Assembly (NCBI RefSeq): GCF_964340395.1
Contig: NC_135549.1
Span: 25,423,842 to 25,483,841, forward strand
Source: Glandiceps talaboti
Lineage: Eukaryota; Hemichordata; Enteropneusta; Spengelidae
Length of the DNA stretch: 60,000 nt
Direction of reading: 5' to 3'
Part shown: positions 1 to 59,274 of the stretch, one piece after another
How the letters are laid out: every line of letters begins with the position of its first letter
Position numbering within the stretch: position 1 is the first letter of the stretch
Translations under genes and position numbers: made by a program
The notes under the pieces: generated by a model
Told to the model about the DNA's origin: nothing
The model's input: the letters and a program-made list of their open reading frames with translations, nothing else
The model's database searches: none

Positions 1-196
1 GTCAATGAACGAGGCACTATGCTGGGTGTTTGCCTTCGTCTCGAGTGTAGATTTACACACAAACTGTGTAGTCTGAGCTAATTCCCTTTAAAGTTCAAGT
101 GTGATCCTGGTACGTACATACAGAAGTTGAGTCAGATATGAGATATGAGAGTGATTCGGGCGTTATTACTTGGTCTATCAGCTGTGTGCGGAGAGC

Positions 197-305
197 AGTA
201 GTAATATTGGTGGCGATCCGGGGCTTGAACAACAGTAGTAATATTGGTGGCGATCCGGGGCTTGAACAACAGAAAGTAATATTGATGGAGATCCGGGGCT
301 TGAAC
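197..305 (+). repeat. Triplicated primer-binding-site unit (37-38 bp period)
   Basis: TTGGTGGCGATCCGGGGCTT occurs at 207 and 244, and a third diverged copy (TTGATGGAGATCCGGGGC) at 282. Each copy is preceded by AGTAATA, the end of the LTR. The tandem unit therefore spans the LTR/PBS junction. Confidence 0.8.
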
Positions 306-2705
306 AACCATTTGTGTGTATAATGAACCAAGTTTGAACCTTACGAAGACTAACCGACAACCTTTAAGAAGAAAATCACAACCCCACTGGGTGAGTAAAA
401 CAAATTAACACTGTAACGAAGAAACAATGATGCATGAGAAGAAAAAGTTTGTACAAAAAAAGATGCGGAGAAGATTCAAGAACTTTTCGAAAGGAAACTT
501 TAACGATTATGTTCCAATGGTGGGAATGCTACACGAACTAGAACTGATAATATTGCAGTAACGGAATATAAAATTGCAGAAGGAGAGAATGTGTCTGAAA
601 GCGTGGAATTTTGAATAACGAGACAACAATAAAGACTATGACAAACTTTAGGTGAAGCCATCAACGCGACCAACTGACATTCGATTCCTACAAGCACGAG
701 TATGAAGAACACTTTAATTTTCAACAAAAAATATCGGACGCTTATACAGAACGCAGCAGTTTGCATGTGAAGTACATATTTAAGACTTTTGACGGACAAA
801 GAACTCATTAATCATACGGTAGTAAATTTTTTTTCAAGATTGACATTATTATTATTGCTCAATTCATTTCTATTCACGATCAGCGAGTTTGTTACTGTGT
901 GTACAAAGCTAATCATGAGAGACGTGTAAGAAATAATAATTGTATGTTCGATTTAGTTTGACGATGAATACTTTTTGAAATCTATTTTCTTACCACAATC
1001 ATTTCAGTGATGTTGTTATACATCTCAATGGTCGCGTACAAGCAGAAAGAATATTATTGATTTATCTATGGAGAAAATTTTAGTTTTAATAAGGATATTT
1101 CTTGAAGTATGGAGTATTGGAAACTCCTCGAAGTTTTGTTGACTCTGAGTTGTAGTGAGCCGAAAACGCTACAGATAAATGCGTTGCTCACACGTTGAGT
1201 CTGATTTTGTGATGTAAGGTTCCTATGGTAAAGGAAAGAACCAAATTGATATAGTATTTTATTGAATCTGCTGTACAAGATAACTATTTGAATTCGAATT
1301 TGGGTGTAAAACAGAGATCCGACCGAAATGAGCTGTGTTAATGTCTATACAAATTTCCTTTCAAATTCCGCAAGAATTTATGAAATTCCTCAGAAAGGAC
1401 TATTTTCACTTGAGCTGCGTGCATAATTTCTAGTGGTATTGATTCAAAGGGTATATTGAATTGCAATGAGAAAATTACCAACCTACTTATGGTCAATCAG
1501 GTTACTTGTAATGAAAACTAAATTGACTTATTGGATTAATATTAATGGTCTTAATAGTTCTGTACAAGTCGTTAACATACTGAAGATGTCAAATTTTAAA
1601 CATGGATGAACAGCTAAGATGCCTGTAATGTTTAAATAATGACGTAGGGTTTCTTACACGACAATGATTGTGTTGGCGCAACTGACTTCTCTTGATGACT
1701 GTAACAGCTGATTAGTTAGTGTAACTTAAGGATAGCTGTAAGACAATACATTTAGGTCAGTGTTCTTGATAGCTGATATCAGGGTGAAATCACAAGTTAC
1801 TAGACTTAGATTACTTGAATAACATTGACTGGTTAATTTTGACTTCACTAAACAAAGACGACGTCACTGACACACACTTTTATGCTACACCATTTTTCAT
1901 AATATTGATTTCGTCTGCAGTTAAAGATTCAATTTGGAATATGATCACGAATATGGCATGCTGACCATTTGTCAGTGACAATTTTCAATATTGGCGTGAT
2001 GAAATATTTAAGAGTTAATATTTATTCATAGCATAGATATGTAATGTCATCATTTGATTTTACGAGACAGATACCTACATTCCTTTCAGATAGGAATACT
2101 TATGTTATAATTTAGTTATGTACACGATGAATCGGGTATAACTTGGTCAACATTAAAACATTCTCCTATTTATATTTCTTTATGTTCAACTTTTAAATGC
2201 TGCAGATATAATATTCCTAGCACAGTTCTTTAGACCTGAGAATTCTATTGATGACTGTACTTGTCTGGTAGTGTTAATGAAAATAGAGGGGGCCCGAACA
2301 GTACGTTATGGATGGTCATATCTATCAGTATGATTGTGTGAATGATTGAAAAAGACTGGCCAGTCGAACGTATGTTTGTGATGTGATTGAGAAGTACACA
2401 ATTCAATAGCCAACTCAGGATATAATTATTCTACGATTCAATTTTCTAATTATCTGTGATGTCTCTCTTTGATGTCATTTATTCATTAAAGTACATGTTG
2501 ACGAAACAAGTATATCTGGTTCGGAATTAGAGATTTTAGCAATCTTAGTTTTCAAGGGTCGTATAAATTTTACATTTCTAACACTTCATACGAAACAGCA
2601 TTAATTACTTCTAAGACTTTTCAATTTTCATTTATGAAGGGTAAATTATTTTTACATAGTTTAGTCTGTAACGAGGGCGTTACAAATTTTGGAAAGAGGG
2701 GAAAG

Positions 2706-3288
2706 TGTCACAGATGACATATTTATATTTTCAGTAAACTGAATATTTTAACAACATCGCATGGCCTAGTTTGACTAAAAGGTCAAAAGACTGTCTCAAG
2801 GATATCGGATTTAGACCACACAGGATTCCAAGCATACTCGAATACATGAGACGACGGTCTGCATTTCATAAATATCTAGGATTCATAGTGATCATTCATC
2901 AATGTTTTGAGTATATTTTTAGGGCATGATCACGCCTAGAAAAGCTCTATATGGAATGCATTGATTATTTGGCCATTGGCCATGCGTTATGTATATTTAG
3001 ACTTTAAGGACGTCAATAAAGCACACTGCATGGGGACTGACAGGCACTTCAGATTTGGCAAGAGGACTTGGCTTCGTGGGAAGTCAATGAACGAGGCACT
3101 ATGCTGGGTGTTTGCCTTCGTCTCGAGTGTAGATTTACACACAAACTGTGTAGTCTGAGCTAATTCCCTTTAAAGTTCAAGTGTGATCCTGGTACGTACA
3201 TACAGAAGTTGAGTCAGATATGAGATATGAGAGTGATTCGGGCGTTATTACTTGGTCTATCAGCTGTGTGCGAAGATCAGTAGTAATA
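2706..3288 (+). repeat. 3' LTR
   Basis: Starts TGTCAC after a polypurine tract. Its last 206 bases equal the start of the window. The end is not the usual CA (AGTAGTAATA at the shared boundary), so the exact border is uncertain by a few bases. Confidence 0.65.
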
Positions 3289-3620
3289 CTACGTCTATTT
3301 AATGCCTGTAGAACGGCTCGTGTAACTACGGCTGCTAGCTCGGAGGGATTGTTTCTTGTTTCATCCATCTCCATGTTTGATTTCGAACAGCTTACTGGCA
3401 GTATAAAATGGCGGTCATACAGGGGTCTTCGCGCAATTTGACTGCCACTCCACAGGGATGTTACACCAACAACGTCCAGCCGACAGTCGCCGAATGTAGC
3501 AAGCCGAATTGCGTTAAATAATGACTTTTGAACAAATAATATAGTTAAATAATAAGTTTACAAACGGCACCCTATACTCTCGGGCTATTTAACGTTCAGG
3601 GTACATACAGCTAGAACCTA
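3289..3620 (-). other. Possible fragment of another retroelement (5' end, minus strand)
   Basis: On the minus strand a non-coding stretch beginning TGTATGTACCC (about 3613) leads to ATG at 3374 and a frame starting MEMDETRNNPSELAAVVTRA, which resembles the start of a retroelement gag. After about 30 residues it runs into the LTR described above. This suggests a truncated older element next to, or interrupted by, the LTR element. Weak evidence. Confidence 0.3.
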
Positions 3621-3673
3621 TTACCCTTGCCTACCCCACATGCAATCCGTTAAAGCACAACATGGCGTCCTAC

Positions 3674-50775
<47,102 letters not shown>

Positions 50776-51619
50776 AAAGAGACGACATTCACAACGGTTG
50801 TCTTTCCGTCGCAACTGTGGCTTTTTGAAGATTTTACTGAACTTTAAATATAATGACAATATATTTTTAGCATTGCGTCATTGATTCTTCAGATGGTATG
50901 ACGTACTCCAAAGTTAAACTCTAATTGGTCGCTTCTGGCACGGGGATTACCACATTTTGTTTACAACCCGCTGTCTGGGATTTTCCATGACGAAATATTT
51001 TGACAAGCTAGGTGTGGGTTCGGGGCTTATGGGTAGAATTGACGATAACGACAACTACTACTTTCCTCTACAATGTTTTACCTTGTGTAATCCCGTAAAC
51101 CATTAGGCTCGACCACGATACAGAACACCAGGTTAGTGTTACATAAATTAATATCAAATTTGACACAGGCACTGACGATGTTCATGACACTTCAGTGTGA
51201 CAAAATATGGAGTGTAAATTAGACTATCCTGTTTTCTTAGAATTGTTTGATCCGATCAAAATATGAAGCATGATTAAAGACCATAGACGTTAATGTTGCA
51301 AATATGACACGGTACACTAGATCTGCTAACAAACCAATTATAATATTTTAGTATTTCTCACTCCTGCGACGCCATCTTGGACTCACGATTCCCCTAATGT
51401 ATATCGGCTCGAAGGGATACTGCCGACACGAGTAGAATTATCTGTCCTCGATGACGCCGTACTCGTTCGAAATACCGGGAGATCATATATAAAATATGAT
51501 ATAAATATATATGATATGACATATGATATGATATGATATATGATATGACATGACATGACATGACACGATATGACAACCCAGCATTATATAATTATATATT
51601 ATTCTACTTGTCTTGTAGC
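50776..51619. promoter_or_regulatory. Divergent promoter region between the two genes
   Basis: Only 844 bases separate the two start codons, which face away from each other. Visible elements: a perfect NF-kappaB-type GGGATTTTCC at 50977-50986, a near match GGGGATTACC at 50942-50951, an inverted CCAAT (ATTGG) at about 50924, and CGCCATCTTGG (YY1-type) at about 51370-51380. Transcription starts are not determined. Motif matches of this length occur by chance, so function is inferred from position and gene content. Confidence 0.5.
51485..51571. repeat. ATATG/ACATG short tandem repeat upstream of the plus-strand start
   Basis: Imperfect repeats of TATGA and CATGA between the promoter motifs and the first coding exon of the plus-strand gene. 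It probably lies in the 5' UTR intron. Confidence 0.7.
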
Positions 51620-54600
51620 ATGGCAGACACCCATTGTGTAAAGAGTGTCATTGTGTATGGTGTACCATATAAAGTAGGCGACGAGAATGAGATCAAAAAA
51701 TCATTGATTGTACATTTTCAAGAGAAGTTAAATGGAGGTGGCGAGATAGATGATATTACCTTTCCAATATCACAACGTAGAACAGATGCTGCAGAGATAC
51801 AGTTTAAAAATGAAGGTACGTCACATTGACAGCATTGAAATGGGAAAGAATATGCCTTGTACATGCATGTCTGTATAATAAAAATCATCAAAACACAGAA
51901 AGATGCCAGGGCGTCCGTGAAAGTTCTTTAAAATGTGTGTCTGGTCGGGAAAGTATCAAATTTTAGAATTCCGGCAACATGTCCAAGTGACATATCTAAT
52001 TGTCTACCACAGAGTATTTTCAAAACAGTGACTAGAACATGACTGTCAACAAAACGTATAGCATTTGACATCCTTTGACAACCCCCCCCCCCCAACAATT
52101 TGACCTTCAAATACACATATTCTAATCTTGATAATCCCGATTCTTTACTAGTGTCTGATTACATGCTGCAGAGGACACACGAATTCATGGGTGCAGAACT
52201 ACATGTCGTGAAGAAGCCACCTGAGGTACGTGTATAATAATTACATTATTTTAAATGTTGGTTCAGCCCTATTGACAGAATTTCACGCCAATGGAGTGGT
52301 AATACTTCATTCGTCTTTTGGCTAAAATCAGTTTCATAATTGATCCAAACAATGTACATGACGATTCTTGAATAATTGCAATAAATTATTGTAACAATAG
52401 TTTATTAAACTAAGTGCTTGTTATCGTACCACATAGAGAATCCTCGAAACTCGAATTATCTTCACGTTTGGTGACTTACCACCGATATGTATATACGCAT
52501 TGTAATTTTTTGAAAATAAAGTCACTCAGTGGCTAGCTGCCAACAACACAAAAAATAATAAATCAGCCTATGGCTATCTGGCAACAACATAAAAGTAAAT
52601 CGATGCAACGCCAGTGTAAACGGAATTTAATAGTAATGGCCTGAGAAATAATTATAATAAATCATGTCTGACAACTGTAGCTGGGATTATTTTAATGTTA
52701 AAAAGAAAGTTTACAAATCAGTGCAGTGGCTCGTATTGCGCGTAGTGTCTTTACCTTTCTACAGAAACAAAGTGAAAGATAAACAAAGGACATTAGTATG
52801 CAACTATTGGATAGTACAGACGTGGTGTTGTTCTCCTAAAAGCTGACTTGTGCACATATAATATTGTAAGCAGACTGTCATCATTCATTGCATGTTGACC
52901 ATTAAAAGAGTATAATATGCCAGCTTTGGCGCAACTGATGGTTGTGAGGTTAAAGTGGAATATACTAAGTGTCATTATTTACAAGATACGAAGTATCTAT
53001 CCAACAAGCAACAAATTCGACATATTCCCGTGTGGCTTGTGCTTACGGGTCAGAGGCATGATAAATTGCAATGAATACGTCACAGCGCAATATTAATTTA
53101 AATATCATTGTACTCACCTGTGTACGAGTGAAACGTTATGTACGGATGTATTTATTGAAGGGTATGGTCCATTCATTAAAGTTCCATGGAGCAAATGTTC
53201 AAAATATAAATATAAAATCATAGTTATCCCATGGTCATATCCAAGCTATGATTCATTCATTACTGGACGAGTAGTTCTGTCTTATATTATGTTCTAGGTG
53301 ACAAAACACCAACCAAGTATACACAGTGTAACTTGGTTTTCATTTGGTCAGTCATTAACCCTTGGGTTAACACTACGCTGTTGGAACTCCCTCAGTCCTC
53401 AATTGCTGTTTTTTGCTAATAGGGCTATCGATGGCCAAAGGCCACACGATTTGAAAGTATTCACTTACAATAGAAGAAATGTCATCATTTAGTCTACGCA
53501 AGCATTTTAAAACTCAATTCTGCAGACAGTGGTCTTTTCTCCGAACGACGCTATTTACGTGTTCGAGTGGGCACAGTGTTGTTTGCTAACAAGGCCTTCG
53601 ATAACCAAAGGTCATATGCTTTGACAGTATTGATTTACGACACACTACCTGGAAGAAATGTATCACTCAGACAACTCAGACTGTTTTCGAAATCAATTCT
53701 GCAGACAATCGTCATTTCTACGAATGATGCTGTTTACATGTTTGAGTAGGCCCAGTCAGCTAGGTTTCATTCTGGTGACACTTGACTTGTGCATTTTTCT
53801 AAGGGAGTTGAAGAATTATTCAACACAATGTGACCTCTTCATTGATATACATATTAGGATTCACATTGTGAAGTTTGGTCAAAAAAGTTAAAACTTGAAA
53901 AATACAATACGGATGAGGAAGGAATTGGTAGTGCTCTTGTAGAGGTGTCTAGTTGAAGACATAGTTCAAGACACAAGGAAAGAAATATTTCTAACAACTA
54001 TAACCATGCCCATATGGCAACATGCACATGACTGAACCTTGACCTGGAGCCTAGAACCTACAAAGATAGCAACAGTGATGGATAGTGAGCATTAAAACAA
54101 GTTGACACTATATGCCTACTAATGAAGATCAAGTCTATAGCAACAGCTAAAAAGAGATAGCAGCAATGGTCATGCCCATAACAAAACACAACTGTATGTT
54201 GTGCAAATATGATAAAACTGTCCGATTTATCAAACCTTCTAAGTTTCATTGAAAGTGAAAGTAAAGTACCGTAGGTAATATACCACTGTTATGCCCAATA
54301 CACATTCAAACACATCACATACCATACGTGTAAGTATAAATCAAAATGTTGAAACAACATGTACATAAAATTATGTATAAATTTCAGAACGTTCAAAATA
54401 AAAGAATAAACATGGCAATATGTAGTAATCGAACGTTCAAACCCCTAAGTCATGGATGCTTCACATGATATTATTGTAATGAAAACGGGTCAGGTACACA
54501 TATATATTATGATCTGGCTACCAGGTATTAATTACCTCTATCACTCATGGCGTGTAGAATGCTCTATGGCGATATGGTTCAGTGTTGTAACTTGTTAGTA

Positions 54601-56331
54601 GTGGCTCTGTAATGCAAGCTGTCATTTTCTCACTTCTATCCACAGCCGTTTATACAAATACAAGGAACGGTGAGAGGGCTCTTTGTCAATCAAATGGGTG
54701 GAAAAGACAAGTTTTGCAGTATACTAAGTGAAAAAGCTGGAGTGAAGGTAACCACAAGTGATTCTAATTCTGGTGAATGCGTGGTGGAAGGTAATCAATA
54801 CCAATTCAGGAAAGCCATGGATTTTATTGATATATTACACGAAGAATTTATCTCAAGTACCAAAGAAACTTCTTTGACTTCTCATAAATGGGATATCCAA
54901 AGCGGCTCAAATCTAGATCGTTCTGGGTTGGGAAACACGGATCAAATGATGAAAACTCCACACACGAAGAAAAGATGTCCAGAAACTACAGTATCAGATG
55001 ACGAAAAGGTAAGAGGAGGTCACTGTTACGTTGGCAACCATGACGATCAAAAAGTTGTCAAATCCAAAGAAATTGATACTTGGCAACATGATGTACAACA
55101 AACTCAACGAAATGAAGAACTGTTCGCCGAAGATACTATCACAAGTCTGAAGATGGAAAACACTGTATACGCGTACATTCAGCACGTACATAAACACGAG
55201 TTAGACATGATTCTCAATCGCTACCATGTTACACTTTCAAATGAAAGATCAGGAAATTGTAAAAACGTGAGTATCCTTTCTCGTGATAAATCAAATTTTT
55301 CTAAGGAAAAATTAGTAAAAGCTAAGAACGAAATTTGTACATTATATGAACGAATATTCTTCGAAATGAAACACTGCAAACTGCAATCTGAACAAATTGA
55401 AGAAACAAAGCTGAAATCTGCTGGTGGAGAGGTTCAAATGAAGCATCCTAGGGTCCTGACACGACTGGAAGGAAAGACGATCATGTTCTTTGGAGAAGAG
55501 GATCAAGTTCAGGCTGCAAGGGCCACGGCAGAGAAATACTTGGGAATCTATAAAACTGAAAATCACGATGTTTCTGAAATGAATGGTTCAACGAAGATAG
55601 AAACGGAACCAGAAAAACCACGAGGTAGAAGACACGGACGTCACCACAGAAAGAAATCTAATGAAAAGAATGACATGTCAGAAACTACAGTGATGCCAGT
55701 ATCTTTATCTCGAGGACCACTGGCTGGTAAAATCGATGATAGCAATGGGGGTTTTGTCATTACAACTTCTGAAGACCTAACAATTTCGGTTAAAACTGGA
55801 GATCTTACAAAAGAAAAAACCGATGTTATCGTAAATGCTGCTAATGAACATCTGGACCATGGAGGAGGACTAGCCCGGTGCATATCGCAAGCAGCAGGTC
55901 CAAAGTTACAATCTGAATGCTATGAGTATTTGAAAGAGCAAGGGAGATTATTGCAAGTAGCAGATACCATGCACTCTGAAGGTTACAATCTACCATGTAA
56001 GCATGTCATACATGCTGTGGGGCCAAAATGGAACAAGTTTGACAAGGAGAAGACTTTACAGATGCTCAAGAGAACATTTCTGAATTGCTTAATGTATGCT
56101 GAGAAGTCACTTGGTGCCAGATCCATATCTATACCAACAATAAGTTCTGGAATCTTTGGTGTCCCTAAGCCTCAGTGTGCTAATGTTTTGTTTGATGCAG
56201 TAGAGGAATTCATAACATGTCCACAACGTGTTAGTTGCCTACGTGAAATTAACCTGGTGAACAACGATCAAGAAAGCACAGACCTCATCATATCAAAATT
56301 TAGACTGGAACTGTCCACATCCAAATATTGA
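51620..56331 (+). CDS. RRM-like / KH-like / macro domain protein (PARP14-PARP9 related), 651 aa
   Basis: Three coding exons: 51620-51815, 52152-52225 and 54646-56331 (stop TGA). The acceptor ttgtag just before the ATG (51619) implies an upstream non-coding exon. Residues 1-90 are one RRM-like unit: SVIVYGVPYKVGDENEIKKS, then LNGGGEIDDI, then VSDYMLQRTHEFMGAELHVV. The intron sits at the same place and in the same phase (1) as in the minus-strand array. Residues ~91-410 hold KH-like repeats. Residues ~465-640 form a macro domain with GDLTKEKTDVIVNAANEHLD (NAAN ~487-490), GGGLA (~496), CKHVIHAVGP (~541) and TISSGIFGVP (~588). All ADP-ribose-binding motifs are present, so binding of ADP-ribose is likely and hydrolysis possible. 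No PARP catalytic, WWE or RING domain follows. Confidence 0.85.
53412..53757. repeat. Diverged tandem duplication, unit about 170 bp
   Basis: TTTGCTAATAGGGC at 53412 recurs as TTTGCTAACAAGGC at 53582. The following stretches also align (CGATGGCCAAAGG / CGATAACCAAAGG, and AATTCTGCAGACA in both). Two copies are seen. Confidence 0.65.
54241..54268. promoter_or_regulatory. IRF-like motif in the plus-strand gene intron
   Basis: GTTTCATTGAAAGTGAAAGT then AAAGTAC: the same motif family, inverted relative to the copy at 49823. Together the two form a distant inverted pair around the divergent promoter. Confidence 0.4.
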
Positions 56332-58514
56332 ATGGGAAATGAGCTATGCAAGAAAACTTTGCCATAAACCACAGGCACATTGAAATCTTTGTTGGCCCAA
56401 GGGTGTAAAACGCAATGGAGTAGATAGCTGATGAGGATGAGCTGATAAAAATTGACTACAAGCTGAGTGATTCATGATTGAAATTCATGCTTGCTTATTC
56501 AATTCAAGGCAAGATAAACTTGTAATGAACAAACAGGTGTCCTAATGTGGGAGCACACAATCTTCAACACATAACAATCTGCAAAGGGTTTTACAGCAAG
56601 TGACTACCCGGTGGAAAATACCTTCAGTTGGTAAAGTTTCTGTAACCTTATGCTTATATTCTTTCTTGCAGTCACCTATTGAACTTTATGTCAATATAGT
56701 TTTACCTGTATGTAATTGTATTACTTGTGCATATTAATATACTTTCTGTACATTGCCTTTTCTGTACAGGGAACATGGTTCATTACGGATCTGGGCTAAC
56801 ATTGGTGATTTTCTTTATATTCTCAATATTTCTAGTCACGATATTTATGGTTTTAGCAAATACACTTTAAGGCTTCTCTTTGTCTCTGATGAGTAGTACA
56901 GTATATCTTGAAAGGTTTGTCATTTTGTTTTGTAACACACCTACAATTAAATGTAGTCCCTGTCCTATGCTGACTTGTCAATACGTGGGCACACGGTATG
57001 TTGAACTTTCACAATGCTCAACGTAAATGACGTTTACCAGTCAACAATTGTTGCGATGATGCCTGTACATATATACCGTATACTTTTTAGGCACACCACA
57101 ACATACAATGTGATAAATGATGTGGGTTGTTAGAAAACACATGTTGACTGATCGAGCTCTTGCAACATCATACGTTAGTTTCCCTTGGGCATGCGGGTCA
57201 CCCCAACGCCCCCAGAAACAGTGTGTTGGGGTTGACCCACAGTCCCTCGAGGAAATATATGTATGATATTGCCCTCGCAATCAGTCAAAACTTTACTAAT
57301 ATGAATTGAACAGATACAACAAATTCTAATGCCAACAGTACTGGGTTATAAATCACTGTAATATTCGTCATAAATAAGTCAGTTTGGTGAAATATTTTTT
57401 TTTTGATAAAGTAAAATTCCTATACCAGCAACTAACCATAAAAGGTCAAACAATATAAAAAGCTGTATTTCTTGTGACCTTATTATGACTGATGGAGTAT
57501 TTATTAACTATGTACACTAGAGATGAGGGAAACATTATATTTCATGTACATTAGCTATATCAGTTGGTTCTACTTTTCGAATAAAGATTGTATGTTACTT
57601 CACTAAGTGATAAAAATAAACAAATTACATGACAGTGGTGTACTGTTTCCTTGCTGTCCTCATTCTACCAAGGAATGAATGTTTGTTTCAATAAAGTTAA
57701 GCTTGGCGTATTCCTTTATCTTAGTTGTCTATGTTCAACACTGCTGAGAATGTATGATACAGCCTACCAGTGAGACTTGACAAGACCTTACTGTTGAGAC
57801 ACACACACACACACACACACTCAGACTAACAGATATGACTCTGGTAATAGGTACTTTTGTAATTTAGATAGGTTCAAACTAACTCTATTGTTTTTCAATG
57901 TGGTAGATTAAACAAGTGGGTGATAGCAATGCCTAATTAGTTGTGCTGATTCTAATCACCCTTCGATCAAGATAGTGTAAACATTGGAAGTCCCAAAACA
58001 GTACACAATGTCTCTCAACTGAGCCTATAATTAAACGTCCATTCAATAGCTTATCACTGTTGTATCAACATCTTGCGACCATAGTTTTTGTTTGTGTTTA
58101 TCTTAGAAAACCGAAGGCTCAATTACCAGAGTAAAAATTTGTGATGGCTGTAGTACCATTGAACCTTTGTGTTGTCATGGATAGATCAGTTTTCATTGTC
58201 TGCAACTCAAAGTTTATTAAAAGAGATAACTACAGTAAGTTATTTGAGTTTGACAATCATAGACAAGGAAGACTTCCTTGTCTGTGGTTTTATTTATAAA
58301 CATTGTCAAGGGATGAAATATTTAAATAACAATAGGAAACAAAGTTGCTTTCGGCTCATTCTAAAATTCATACCATGTCAACAAAAGTACATATTGTCAA
58401 AAAAGACAACAAAACCAATAAAATAATCTTAACTTATATTGTTCAATTCAATTAATTTGTGGATACAAATAGTTGTTGGAAACAGCTGTGCAGTCCCTTT
58501 GTAGATTTCATGTT
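56332..58514 (+). other. 3' UTR of the macro gene and intergenic space
   Basis: AATAAA signals lie at 57580-57585 and 57690-57695, about 1.25-1.36 kb after the stop. A small hairpin (GGGTCACCCCAACGC / GTGTTGGGGTTGACCC) sits at about 57195-57240 and a (CA)n at 57799-57820. Minus-strand AATAAA candidates at 58289-58294 and 58213-58218 could serve the gene on the right. No coding exon seen. Confidence 0.5.
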
Positions 58515-59274
58515 TCAGTACTTGTCTGGTTTGACAACTCTGTAAAGAAACAGAAATTGTAGAAATTAAATAAAATAAATGATTGCCATGTAATTTCAAC
58601 CTGTAAAACCCAAGTATTTGAAATCAATTTCATTTGTGTGTCACACTTATAGAGTTTATATCGTTTAAAATATGAACAATGACGAAAAAATATGATAAAG
58701 TGGAACCTGTATGTTGCAAGATTACGTATACAGAAAAAACAAACAAAAACGGGACAAACTAGCACACAAAGTTACTGTGGCACAGTGTACTTTACTTAGA
58801 TGTTTTGGATTGTAATTATTATACCCATTCCCTGCAGCATTGTATATTCATATATTGAATTGAATTTACTTTAATCATAATTAGTTTATCCAACTTGTAG
58901 TTTTTTGTGTACAACAAATACCCCATCACAACCCACTCATGGTAGAAAGAGAATTTAACTAATGAAAGAATAAAGGTCATTCTGCTATTTCCTTCCACTC
59001 ACAATGTCTTATGACACATGATTAAAACAACAAAGTATCCGAAACTCACACATCATATGTCCTGGACAACCTTAAAGCATCATGCAACATAAGATCTCTT
59101 AAATTCCACAGTGCTTTAACTGTGTCACCCCGTGGACCAGGTCCATTGGCTAACCACTGGGATGGTAATTTAGCTTTCTGTTGATGTGATAGTGGTACAT
59201 CTTCTGGTCTAATATTCAGATTTTTATCCCAATCAGTCACCGTCTTGGACTCAGCACGAAGCCCTTCAATGTAC
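58515..59274 (-). CDS. Last two exons of an unidentified conserved-looking gene (59050-59274 and 58515-58539)
   Basis: The 59050-59274 exon has acceptor atatag and donor GTGAGT. It encodes YIEGLRAESKTVTDWDKNLN, then WLANGPGPRGDTVKALWNLR and DLMLHDALRLSRTYD. It joins in phase 2 to a final exon (acceptor ttacag) reading VVKPDKY then TGA at 58517-58515. The composition and the clean terminal splice suggest a real, conserved C-terminus, but I do not recognise the family. The rest of the gene lies beyond the right edge. It ends tail-to-tail with the macro gene. Confidence 0.6.

Larger units (their letters stand above)
1..3288 (+). mobile_element. LTR retroelement lacking gag/pol (5' LTR cut by window edge)
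   Basis: Positions 1-206 are repeated at 3083-3288 with only about two mismatches, as expected for LTRs of a recent insertion. The 3' LTR probably starts at 2706 (TGTCAC), directly after a polypurine tract (GGAAAGAGGGGAAAG, 2691-2705), giving an LTR of about 583 bp. Right after the 5' LTR comes TGGTGGCGATCCGGGG (208-), whose reverse complement reads as a tRNA T-arm and acceptor end with CCA: a primer-binding site. The 2.5 kb interior shows no gag or pol frame, so it is non-autonomous or heavily deleted. The tRNA species was not identified. Confidence 0.75.
52226..54645 (+). other. Intron of the plus-strand macro gene
   Basis: A 2.4 kb intron between GAG|GTACGT and ccacag|CCG. It contains a diverged tandem duplication (about 53412-53757) and an IRF-like element end at 54241-54268. 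No further exon with good signals was seen. Confidence 0.65.

Noticed and set aside
1-3288. Tandem duplication as an explanation for the repeated 206 bp
   Set aside because: The polypurine tract before 2706 and the tRNA-complementary site after 206 fit LTRs better, although the left edge prevents proof.
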